Both the position numbers and the translations under genes were made by a program. Source: Asaia bogorensis (GTDB taxonomy: Bacteria > Pseudomonadota > Alphaproteobacteria > Reyranellales > Reyranellaceae). Taken from it: a stretch of 41,399 nt of DNA. A model generated the notes under the pieces. It saw only the letters and a list, made by a program, of their open reading frames with translations. It was not told the DNA's origin and did not search any database. The DNA is taken from NCBI GenBank assembly GCA_945905835.1, contig CAMDQJ010000022.1, positions 1 through 41,399 of the forward strand, in the 5' to 3' direction. The number at the start of each line of letters is the position of its first letter. Within the stretch, counting starts at the first letter, position 1. Below are positions 17,086-25,201 of this stretch, one piece after another.

Positions 17086-17543
17086 TCGCCGCGCTCTGTT
17101 TGCCGGCGGTAATAGCGCTCGCCGTCATTGGGCTTGAAGAAGGTGCGGATGATGCCGTTGGGGTTGAAGGCGATGAAGGCGCCGGTCTGCTTATCGAAGC
17201 GCGTCGCCACGCCGTCGCCGCGCACCGTCTCGAGCACCGGCCCGCCTGCTGCGGTGTCGCGCAGCAACTGGGCCTGGTGGAGATAATCCTGCTTGGTGAT
17301 GCGACCGAACTCCATGCCGTGTTTTTCGAAATGCTCGTCGAGCCGCCGCGCATCGGCGAAGCCGATCCCGGGCCCGAAGACCTTGCCACGGCCGGGCGCG
17401 CTTGCCCGGGCCGCCGTCATGTCACGCGCGACGGCGCGCTCGCCGCGTTCGGCCGTATGGTTCCAGTAGAGGAAGATCGCGACCGCGGCCAGTGCTGCCG
17501 TCGCGAGACGGCGCCATGGCCAGCGGGTCGTACCGGTGATCAT
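17082..17543 (-). CDS. Membrane-anchored protein with RNase-toxin-like C-terminal domain
   Basis: This 153-residue protein has an uncleaved-looking N-terminal helix (about residues 11-27) after a basic start. Its C-terminal domain (about 66-148) reads RLDEHFEKHGMEFG, then DGVATRFDKQTGAFIAF, then GIIRTFFKPNDGERYYRRQ. The His-containing first block and the final R-T-F-F-K-P block resemble C-terminal domains of polymorphic toxins of the Barnase/EndoU/colicin E5-D/RelE-like group. Candidate active residues are His71, His75, Arg133 and Thr134. The start at 17543 is four bases after the puuD stop. A longer frame to 17579 would overlap puuD. The assignment is from motif memory and needs a profile search. 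Confidence 0.68.
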   Translation of the reverse strand: MITGTTRWPWRRLATAALAAVAIFLYWNHTAERGERAVARDMTAARASAPGRGKVFGPGIGFADARRLDEHFEKHGMEFGRITKQDYLHQAQLLRDTAAGGPVLETVRGDGVATRFDKQTGAFIAFNPNGIIRTFFKPNDGERYYRRQTERGE

Positions 17544-17547
17544 GGCG

Positions 17548-18738
17548 CTATTGTGCGCCCCCCTTGAACCAACGCGCAATCATGCGCCGCTCTGCATCGG
17601 TGATATGCGTCATGTTACCGGGCGGCATCACCTTGGTGACGGCCGACTGCTGGTTGATGGCGGCGGCCATGGCCTTTATCTGCGACGGCGTCTCGAAAAC
17701 CACGCCCTTGGGCGGCGCCGCGATGCCTTCCTGGGTCGGTTTGGCGGCGTGGCAGGATAGGCAGCGCGCCTGCATGATCGGCAGCACCTCCTCGAAGGCG
17801 ACCGGCCCGCCGCCGCCGTCGTTGCTGGGGCGGGGCAGGGCCGCGAGAGCGGTCAGCGCCAGCACAACCAGGCCAGAGACGCCGACCAGCGGATTGGCAT
17901 TGCCCTTGTGGCGCTGCACGAACCAGACGCGGATCAGGGCGCTCGCCACCGTGAGGCCCATCAGCAGCACCCAGTTCCACGGATGGCCGTAGAGGCCGGC
18001 GTAGTGGTTGCTGATCATGGTGAACAGCACCGGCAGGGTGAAATAGGTGTTGTGGACCGAGCGCTGGCGGCCGATCAGGCCGTGCCGGGGGTCGGGGATG
18101 CGGCCTGCTTCCTTGGCCTTCACCAGCTCCTTCTGGCCGGGAATGATCGTGAAATAGACGTTCAGCACCATGATGGTGCCGAGCATGGCGCCGAAATGCA
18201 GGAAGGCGCCGCGCCCGGAGAAGATCTGGCAGAGCCCCCACGCAGCCGCCGTGCAGAAGAGGAACAGCAGCCCGCCCAGCACCGCCTCATCCTCGCCGAA
18301 CGCCGACTTGCAGAGCCAGTCGTAGACCAGCCAGCCGCCGGCCAGGAAGGCGAGGCCGATGGCAATGGCATGCGCCTTGGAGAGCGCCATGACCGAGGGG
18401 TCGATCAGCGCGATCTCGGCACCGTGGTAGTAGACGAGGCAGAGAAGAAAGAAGCCGGTGACCAGCGTCGCGTAGGCCTCGAACTTGAACCAGTGCAGCA
18501 CCGGCGGTAGCTGCTGCGGCGCCACCGTGAACTTCTTGGCGGTATAGAAGCCGCCGCCATGGACCGCCCAGACCTCGCCGCCAATGCCGCGGGCCGAATC
18601 GGCCGGATCGAGCGGGGCGTGCAGGTGGTTGTCGAGCCAGATGAAGTAGAACGAGGCGCCGATCCAGGCGATGCCCACGATCATATGGGCCCAGCGCAGG
18701 ATGAGATTGAGCCAGTCGGCGAGATAGGCGGCGTCCAT
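17548..18738 (-). CDS. puuD: Urate hydroxylase PuuD (membrane, cytochrome c domain)
   Basis: This 396-residue integral membrane protein fits the PuuD family, which oxidises urate to 5-hydroxyisourate. It begins YLADWLNLILRWAHMIVGIAWIGASFYF, with several further helices and conserved histidines (VHGGGFYTAKKF, RSVHNTYFTLPVLFTM, FTMISNHYAGLYG). The periplasmic C-terminus holds a cytochrome c heme site, CLSCH, near residue 327, and a methionine-bearing MPPGNMTHI as the distal ligand region. The start at 18738 gives the family N-terminus. It is the first gene of a leftward unit. No other purine-catabolic genes are in the window. Confidence 0.9.
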   Translation of the reverse strand: MDAAYLADWLNLILRWAHMIVGIAWIGASFYFIWLDNHLHAPLDPADSARGIGGEVWAVHGGGFYTAKKFTVAPQQLPPVLHWFKFEAYATLVTGFFLLCLVYYHGAEIALIDPSVMALSKAHAIAIGLAFLAGGWLVYDWLCKSAFGEDEAVLGGLLFLFCTAAAWGLCQIFSGRGAFLHFGAMLGTIMVLNVYFTIIPGQKELVKAKEAGRIPDPRHGLIGRQRSVHNTYFTLPVLFTMISNHYAGLYGHPWNWVLLMGLTVASALIRVWFVQRHKGNANPLVGVSGLVVLALTALAALPRPSNDGGGGPVAFEEVLPIMQARCLSCHAAKPTQEGIAAPPKGVVFETPSQIKAMAAAINQQSAVTKVMPPGNMTHITDAERRMIARWFKGGAQ

Positions 18739-18825
18739 ATCCTGTCGTAGCGCCTTGCCGGGCAGGGCCTCAAGGCGGTAAATCGCCCCGCACAAAGTAA
18801 ATTCGGGATTCGGGAGAGGGACGAC

Positions 18826-18870
18826 ATGGCGGCTTCATCGGTCGGCGACGAGAAAAAAGCGGCGGCCTGA
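18826..18870 (+). CDS. Possible 14-codon leader peptide
   Basis: An ATG at 18826 is preceded by GGGAGAGGG at a good distance for ribosome binding. It opens a 14-residue frame, MAASSVGDEKKAAA, that stops nine bases before the ligase gene. The ribosome site here is better than that of the ligase at 18880, so ribosomes might reach the ligase by reinitiation. It could equally be a decayed start of the ligase gene or chance. Confidence 0.25.
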   Translation: MAASSVGDEKKAAA

Positions 18871-18879
18871 GCTCCCGGA

Positions 18880-20109
18880 ATGGTTCAGACGGTTTACGAC
18901 GTCACCCGGACGGGGCGGGCGCATACGCCCGCCATCGGCGCGCCCGGCCGCCCCTGGCTCGATTATGCCGGCCTCAAGAAACTGGTCGACACGACGCTCG
19001 CGGCGCTGAATGGCGCGGGCATCGGCCGCGACGATCGCGTCGCCCTGGTGCTGCCCGACGGCCCGGAGATGGCGGCGGCCTTCATCGCCGTCGCCTCGGG
19101 CTGCGGCGCGGCGCCGCTCGACCCCGCCTATGGCGCCGCCGATTTCGAATTCCATCTCGGGCATCTCAAGCCCAGGGCGGTCATCGTCCAGAAGGGCATG
19201 GACAGCCCGGTGCGCGCCGTCGCGCAGAAGCTCGACCTGAAGCTGATCGAGCTGGTGGCGCAAGCCACTGGTCCGGCCGGCGCCTTCACGCTCGACGTGT
19301 CTGCACTGGCGCCGGCCAAGGCTGCCAAGTCCGGACCGTCGCGCGGGCCGGAGGTTGCGCTGGTGCTGCACACACCCGGCACCGCAGAACGCCCGAAAAT
19401 CGTGCCGCTGACATCGTCGAACCTCGGCGCCTCGGCGCGCCACATCGGTGCGGCGCTGGCGCTCACGCCCAAGGACCGCTGCCTCAACGTCATGCCGCTG
19501 TTCGAGGCCCATGGTCTGATCGCGGCGGTGCTGTCGTCGCTGGCCTCGGGCGCGTCGGTGAGCTGCACGCCGGGCTTCGACGCCCTGCCGTTCTTCGCCT
19601 GGCTCGATGAAGCGAGGCCCACCTGGTACACGGCGGTGCCCGACATGCACCGCACGATCCTGGCGCGGCTCGGCCGCAGCATCGAGGTCGCCCGCGGCGC
19701 CAACCTGCGCCTGATCCGCTCGTCGTCGGCGCCGTTGCCACCGCAGGTCATCCAGGACCTCGAAGGCGCCTTCGGCTGCCCGGTGATCGAGACCTACGGC
19801 ATGACCGAGGCCAGCCACCAGATGGCGTCCAACGCCCTGCCGCCGGGCAAGCGCAAGCCCGGGTCGGTCGGCCTGCCGGCCGGCCCCAAGGTCTCGATCA
19901 TGGACGAGGAGGGCAAGTTCCTGCCCCAAGGCGAGAGCGGCGAGGTCGTGATCCAGGGGCCCAACGTGACGGCGGGCTACGACGACGATGCCGATGCCAA
20001 CCTCAAGGCCTTCGCCGAAGGCTGGTTCCGCACCGGCGACCAGGGCCACTTCGACGAGGACGGCTATCTGTTCCTCACGGGGCGGCTCGAGGAGAAGGCC
20101 GCGCCCTGA
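18880..20109 (+). CDS. AMP-forming acyl-CoA synthetase lacking its C-terminal subdomain
   Basis: The 409-residue protein matches the large N-terminal domain of AMP-forming ligases. The region IETYGMTEASHQM near residue 305 is the A5 motif, and the A7 region is GWFRTGDQGHFDEDGYLFLTGRLEE. The overall look (VYDVTRTGRAHTPAIGAPGRPWLDYAGL, VALVLPDGPEMAAAFIAVASG) recalls oxalate-CoA ligases (Pcs60-like). Family members are about 500 residues. This one ends right after the hinge (GRLEEKAAP), so the mobile subdomain with the catalytic lysine is missing. In the usual phosphate-binding loop position the sequence reads HTPGTAERPKIV, where a T-S-G-T-T-G-x-P-K type is expected. Its stop overlaps the next start (TGATG). 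Confidence 0.8.
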   Translation: MVQTVYDVTRTGRAHTPAIGAPGRPWLDYAGLKKLVDTTLAALNGAGIGRDDRVALVLPDGPEMAAAFIAVASGCGAAPLDPAYGAADFEFHLGHLKPRAVIVQKGMDSPVRAVAQKLDLKLIELVAQATGPAGAFTLDVSALAPAKAAKSGPSRGPEVALVLHTPGTAERPKIVPLTSSNLGASARHIGAALALTPKDRCLNVMPLFEAHGLIAAVLSSLASGASVSCTPGFDALPFFAWLDEARPTWYTAVPDMHRTILARLGRSIEVARGANLRLIRSSSAPLPPQVIQDLEGAFGCPVIETYGMTEASHQMASNALPPGKRKPGSVGLPAGPKVSIMDEEGKFLPQGESGEVVIQGPNVTAGYDDDADANLKAFAEGWFRTGDQGHFDEDGYLFLTGRLEEKAAP

Positions 20110-20564
20110 TGAGCGAGGCAATCGAACTGCGGCGGGCGACCCTGGCGGATGCAGCCGCCGTTCGCCAGCTCACCCGCGACGCCTACGCCAAATGGGTGCC
20201 GCTGATCGGCCGCGAGCCCAAGCCGATGACGGCCGATTACGGGGCGGCCGTGCGCGACCACCGCATCGACCTTCTGTATCTCGACGGCAAGCTGGCTGCC
20301 CTGATCGAGACGATCCCGCAATCCGATCATCTGCTGATCGAGAACGTCGCGGTGTCGCCCGCCTTTCAGGGCCGCGGCCTCGGCCGCCGGCTGATGGCGC
20401 ATGCGGAAGGGCTGGCGGCGGGCGCGGGCCAGACCGAGCTCCGCCTCTACACCAACAAGATGTTCGCTGCGAACGTGCAGCTCTACCTCAGGCTCGGCTA
20501 CCGCCTCGACCGTGAGGAGGTGCTGAGCGTCGGCACCGCCGTCCACATGAGCAAGCGGCTTTAG
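20109..20564 (+). CDS. GNAT family N-acetyltransferase
   Basis: This 151-residue GNAT protein has the acetyl-CoA-binding motif A as VSPAFQGRGLGRRLMAHAEGLA near residue 78. The C-terminal strand is LRLYTNKMFAANVQLYLRLGYRLDREE, where N-x-x-Y-L-R-L-G-Y is the typical motif B. The start ATG at 20109 shares a base with the ligase stop, so the two are translationally coupled. The substrate is unknown. Location directly at the point where the ligase is cut short suggests the join came from a deletion, but the GNAT itself looks complete. Confidence 0.87.
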   Translation: MSEAIELRRATLADAAAVRQLTRDAYAKWVPLIGREPKPMTADYGAAVRDHRIDLLYLDGKLAALIETIPQSDHLLIENVAVSPAFQGRGLGRRLMAHAEGLAAGAGQTELRLYTNKMFAANVQLYLRLGYRLDREEVLSVGTAVHMSKRL

Positions 20565-20576
20565 AACAGCCGCCGG

Positions 20577-21857
<1,281 letters not shown>

Positions 21858-21932
21858 GGGGGTTCTCCTCCTAATTCTGGAAGGAACCCTAGACGAGATT
21901 TGGCGGGGGCGAAATCGCGCCCTGCCACAGCG

Positions 21933-22814
21933 TCAAGAAGGGGGCGTAGGATCTTCTAAGGCCTTCCTGACTGCCGCTTCGATGTTTTCGGGCTGCCGCA
22001 TGCACCGGTCAATGAAGGTCTCAATGGCCCTTCCATAGACCCGCAACATGGCGTGTGCGGCAACGCTCTCGTTGATGCGTCTAACCAACGTGTTCGCGTT
22101 GGCCTCTATCGTACGCTGAATGACGCGCTTGGATCGGCTGGCAATGAACACGCTGTGCGGCGAAAGGGGCATCATGGCGATGAACTCTGGATCGGATGGT
22201 CGACCCTTCGTCCAGAGTGGACGATCGCCCAATAGCAGCTCCACGCTAGCGTGAGCCAGACTATGAACAATCCACTCAAGCTCCAAGAACTCTCGGACGT
22301 GCTGCTCATTGGTGAGGAATTTCACCATCTGTACCAAGCCTAAGTTCTCAATGCCGGAGACGTTGTTCTCTACCCATTCGAGTAAGGTGGCTTCGACGGC
22401 AGCCCCCTTTACGGCAAGATATTCTTCAGGATTTTCAGCGAGAGCTCGACGAACGTGCTTGTCCGTAATTTGCTTCGCTAACTCGATTTTTTCGGGAACA
22501 CGCGCATTGGCAGCCATAACAAATGTTACCCAAACAAATCGTTCCTTGGCTGACAAATCTGGCTCGCGCCGTTCGATCCGCGCATAGATCGGCGCGGCTG
22601 CGTTATCGAGCTTCTTAAAAAATTCTTTCTCGATTATGTGCCGGTGGTCGCTGGGCACTTCATTAATTGCATATAGATCAGGCTCGTAACCAGTGTATTC
22701 CGGCGAGAGTCGATCACGCACGATGTGCCCGCCCTTTCGAGCAAAATAAGGAACTTTGCCGTCAGCTTCTGCCCAGTAGCGCAGTGCAAACTGCGGAACA
22801 AAATGATGCTTCAC
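21933..22814 (-). CDS. DUF4238 family protein
   Basis: This 293-residue protein opens MKHHFVPQFALRYWAEADGKVPYF, the H-x-V-P-Q-F-x-L-R-x-(F/W) signature of DUF4238. The rest is mostly helical (KFLTNEQHVREFLELEWIVHSLAHASVELLLG, and so on) with no transmembrane helix. The function of the family is unknown. Base composition is clearly poorer in GC than the flanks, and codon use includes many A/T-ending codons, which suggests recent horizontal acquisition. It lies at the left border of a stretch with phage- and IS-derived fragments, so it may be cargo of a former mobile element. Confidence 0.8.
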   Translation of the reverse strand: MKHHFVPQFALRYWAEADGKVPYFARKGGHIVRDRLSPEYTGYEPDLYAINEVPSDHRHIIEKEFFKKLDNAAAPIYARIERREPDLSAKERFVWVTFVMAANARVPEKIELAKQITDKHVRRALAENPEEYLAVKGAAVEATLLEWVENNVSGIENLGLVQMVKFLTNEQHVREFLELEWIVHSLAHASVELLLGDRPLWTKGRPSDPEFIAMMPLSPHSVFIASRSKRVIQRTIEANANTLVRRINESVAAHAMLRVYGRAIETFIDRCMRQPENIEAAVRKALEDPTPPS

Positions 22815-23028
22815 GACGCTCCGTCAGTCGGGATAAAGCCTCGAAGAAGGCTTGGTTTATTGGTCTGTCTGAAGCCACGGAATCGCGACCTGCAAAGACA
22901 ACATGGCATCCATGGTCTGTGAACCGCTACCGATTTTGGGTTGTAGCCTCCGAGTCGCCAATTTCTGAAGGCGAACAGATCGTGAGAATTGGCTGGAAAG
23001 AGACCTCGAAGAATCGGACGCTCACGCC

Positions 23029-24237
23029 ATGTCTGTCGCCGCGCCTGACTCCCACGCGCCTGCCGGTCGCCTGTGGGCGACGCTGCTGGCGGCGACGCTG
23101 ATGAACCTGCCGCTGGGCTCGGTCTACTCCTTCAGCGTCCTCCTGCGCCCGCTCGAGCAGGAGCTCGGCGTAACCCGCTCGGCTCTGTCGCTCGTCTTCG
23201 GCGTGGCGACGGTGGGCTTCACCGTGGGCTCGGTCGGCGCCGCCTTCCTATACCGCGCGGCACCCTTGCCGATCCTAGTCCTCGCGAGCGCACTGATCGG
23301 CGCGGGCGGGGTCACGCTCGCCGCGACGGCGACCGGGCTCACGCAACTGCTGCTGGGCTATGGCGTCGTCTTCGGCACGGGCGGCGGGGCGGCCTATATC
23401 CTGCTGCAGCAGGGCGTGAACATGCTGGTGCGCCGGCGCCGCGGGCTGGTGAACGGCTATATCGTGAGCCTCTACCCGATGGGGGCGATGCTCGCGACGC
23501 CGGCCTTCCATGCCTGCAACGAGGCCTTCGGCTGGCGCACCACGCTGGGCGGGCTCGCGGCGGTGCTGGTGGTGTGCGGCACCGTCGCGGCGCTGCTCGC
23601 CTGGCACAGTGGCGCCAGGCTGGTCGCGTCCGCGGGTAGTGCGCCGCATCGGTCGGCAGCGCTCGGCCCGACCTTCTTCAAGCTCTCGGGCACGTTCTTC
23701 CTCGCCGCCTCGGCGGGGCTGATGGTGCTGAGCCAGGCGCGCGAGATCGTGGCGACCTATGGCGGCGCCACGGCGCTGGCGGTGGCGGCCACCACCGTGC
23801 TGACCGGTGCGATCGCGGCGGCGCGCCTCGGCGGCGGCTGGATGGTCGACCGCTTCGCCGTGCCCTACGTGATGTGCGCGGCGCACGGGCTGGCGCTTTG
23901 CGGCGTCGCGCTGCTGACGCTCTTTCCCGCGCCGGTCACGGCGGTGCTGGGTCTGGGCATGATCGGCGTGGGCTACGGCTTCGTCTCGGGAGCGACGGCC
24001 GGCGGCATCGGCCTTTACTGGCCGCCCGCCGACTACGGCCGCATCGCCGGCCGCACCTACGTCGCCTGGTGCCTGGCCGCCATCAGCCTGCCGGTGCTGG
24101 CCGGCTACCTGTTCGACATCACGCGCAGCTATTCGACGGCGGTGCTGATCGCGGGCTGCGCCAACGTGATGGGCATGGCGCTTGCTCTCACGATGCCGGG
24201 GAGGGGGAGGGGTGATATTTTGAGACGAGAGACCTGA
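23029..24237 (+). CDS. MFS transporter, oxalate/formate antiporter (OFA)-like
   Basis: This 402-residue, twelve-helix major facilitator has a first helix with LMNLPLGSVYSFSVLLRPLEQELGVTRS, close to the OFA family signature. The loop 2-3 region is reduced, and GYGVVFGTGGGAAYILLQQGVNMLVRRRRGLVNGYIVS marks helices 4-5. The second half begins near FFKLSGTFFLAASAGLMVLS. The carried anion could be a monocarboxylate or dicarboxylate. An oxalate link is tempting given the genes downstream but is not shown by the sequence. No strong ribosome site is seen before the ATG, and upstream lies about 210 bases of low-GC sequence without a gene. Confidence 0.8.
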   Translation: MSVAAPDSHAPAGRLWATLLAATLMNLPLGSVYSFSVLLRPLEQELGVTRSALSLVFGVATVGFTVGSVGAAFLYRAAPLPILVLASALIGAGGVTLAATATGLTQLLLGYGVVFGTGGGAAYILLQQGVNMLVRRRRGLVNGYIVSLYPMGAMLATPAFHACNEAFGWRTTLGGLAAVLVVCGTVAALLAWHSGARLVASAGSAPHRSAALGPTFFKLSGTFFLAASAGLMVLSQAREIVATYGGATALAVAATTVLTGAIAAARLGGGWMVDRFAVPYVMCAAHGLALCGVALLTLFPAPVTAVLGLGMIGVGYGFVSGATAGGIGLYWPPADYGRIAGRTYVAWCLAAISLPVLAGYLFDITRSYSTAVLIAGCANVMGMALALTMPGRGRGDILRRET

Positions 24238-24267
24238 AATACCGACGGCATATGGCTTAAATGTGTC

Positions 24268-24681
24268 TCACGCGTCGATGGTCGTGCGCTGTTCGACGGC
24301 TACAGGGCCCCCGTCGGCACCGACGACCTCGCTAATCCTGCGATCCGAATACCGCCGCGGCGACAGCTTGGACGCGCGCCACTGAAGCGCCGCCAGCTTC
24401 ACCCGGTCGGCGACCGCCGTCTCAGGCGTGCAGTTGGCCGCGATCTGCCCGATCTCGTAGGCGGCCATGTCCGCCAGCGCCTCGCGGGCCTTTTCGAGTC
24501 GTGCGGCAAAATCAGGCCGCTCCGCCGTCCATCTGTAGACGGACTTCCTGTCCGGGAACCTCGGCTCCGCGCAGATGGACATTAAGTCATGCCCATCGAT
24601 CATCGCGTTGGCAATGCGGTCGGCGAGTGCCTCGCTGTATTTGCTCGGTCTGCCGACAGGGCGGCCGGTGGGTTTGGTCAT
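24268..24681 (-). CDS. Phage terminase small-subunit-like protein
   Basis: The protein (137 residues from ATG at 24681; a GTG at 24699 would add six) reads GRPVGRPSKYSEALADRIANAMIDGHDLMSI and then FPDRKSVYRWTAERPDFAARLEKAREALAD. This is a helix-turn-helix-like DNA-binding arrangement found in small terminase subunits of tailed phages. The C-terminal half contains RVKLAALQWRASKLSPRRYSDRR. No large subunit, portal or capsid gene is nearby, so it is an orphan from a prophage remnant or a captured DNA-binding gene. It lies next to the tRNA-Leu fragment. Confidence 0.75.
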   Translation of the reverse strand: MTKPTGRPVGRPSKYSEALADRIANAMIDGHDLMSICAEPRFPDRKSVYRWTAERPDFAARLEKAREALADMAAYEIGQIAANCTPETAVADRVKLAALQWRASKLSPRRYSDRRISEVVGADGGPVAVEQRTTIDA

Positions 24682-24770
24682 GGTAGAGAAATGATACACT
24701 ATAACACTACGGTATGCGATGGCGCGGGCTGCGTGCCGGTGATGACGTTATGCCATGCCGCTGGTTGTGG

Positions 24771-24814
24771 GCCCGCTTGATGGAACCGGTAGGCATACAG
24801 GACTTAAAATCCTG
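24771..24814 (+). tRNA. tRNA-Leu(TAA), 5' half only
   Basis: The 5' acceptor strand GCCCGCT and a D-arm with GGAACCGGTAGGCA lead into a perfect five-base anticodon stem. That stem is CAGGA (24798-24802) and TCCTG (24810-24814) around the loop CTTAAAA, with anticodon TAA at 24805-24807. The variable arm, T arm and 3' acceptor strand are missing; instead the sequence runs directly into an IS256-family transposase remnant. No matching 3' half (GTTCGA loop) is seen within the next 400 bases. It is therefore a truncated, non-functional tRNA gene. Confidence 0.75.
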
Positions 24815-24926
24815 ACCGTCACCCGTCTCGGCCTTCCTGCCAAGCTGCGCCGGTCGCTCGCCTGCACTAACATCATCGAGAATATGAACGGCACCATCCG
24901 TCGTGTGCACGCCAAGGCCGCATAGG
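24810..24926 (+). pseudogene. IS256 (mutator)-family transposase remnant
   Basis: In one frame the sequence reads LTVTRLGLPAKLRRSLACTN and continues IIENMNGTIRRV before a stop at 24924-24926. The block R-R-S-L-A-x-T-N-I-I-E-N-x-N-G-x-x-R-R-V contains the last catalytic glutamate of IS256-family transposases. Only about 35 codons remain. The 5' part is lost at the tRNA-Leu junction and the 3' part by a premature stop after RVHAKAA. It is a scar, not an active element. Confidence 0.75.
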
Positions 24927-24930
24927 CTCA

Positions 24931-24959
24931 AAAATCGAGCACGCTTGCTGCGCGATTTT
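24931..24959. terminator. Hairpin, possible terminator
   Basis: AAAATCG (24931-24937) and CGATTTT (24953-24959) pair perfectly. The inner GCA/TGC extends the stem beyond one mismatch, leaving a seven-base loop. On the minus strand the stem ends in a T run, as in a rho-independent terminator, and it would lie downstream of the formate-THF ligase gene that ends at 25202. It could equally be a leftover end of the mobile elements here. Confidence 0.4.
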
Positions 24960-24999
24960 CAACAAAGAGCGGGACATCCCCGCTTCCTGCGGGTGAACG

Positions 25000-25131
25000 G
25001 GCATTGTCACGTTGGCAGAGCTCACCCCCCAACTCCGACCGCTTCGCTTCATGGCGCTGTAGCATTTCCAATGACTTAGCAGGCTCGGGCAGAGGCCAGA
25101 AATGGCTCACAAGCGCCAACGTGACAATGCC
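25000..25131. mobile_element. 132-bp MITE-like element with IS6-type inverted repeats
   Basis: Perfect 17-base inverted repeats, GGCATTGTCACGTTGGC at 25000-25016 and its complement at 25115-25131, bound a 98-base core with no reading frame of interest. The right repeat matches the end of the IS6-family element at 295-310 with one difference, so this looks like an internally deleted, non-autonomous derivative of the same IS. The flanking eight bases on the two sides are not identical, so no target duplication remains. Confidence 0.65.
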
Positions 25132-25201
25132 GTGCTGGCATGTTCGCTTTGGGTCATTCGCGTCGTTCTGAGGGTGCGTCGCGCGCGCCCCCAACGGAGG
25201 T

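Noticed and set aside
22667-23101. A plus-strand frame across the low-GC gap before the MFS gene.
   Set aside because: It starts inside the DUF4238 gene and ends inside the MFS gene, without a ribosome site or a known domain, so it is probably not a gene.
24992-25139. An 8-bp target duplication around the small IS6-like element.
   Set aside because: The flanking octamers GGTGAACG and GTGCTGGC do not match.
24682-25201. A complete prophage or genomic island at the tRNA-Leu fragment.
   Set aside because: No integrase, structural phage genes or direct attachment repeats are visible; only one terminase-like gene and short remnants are present.
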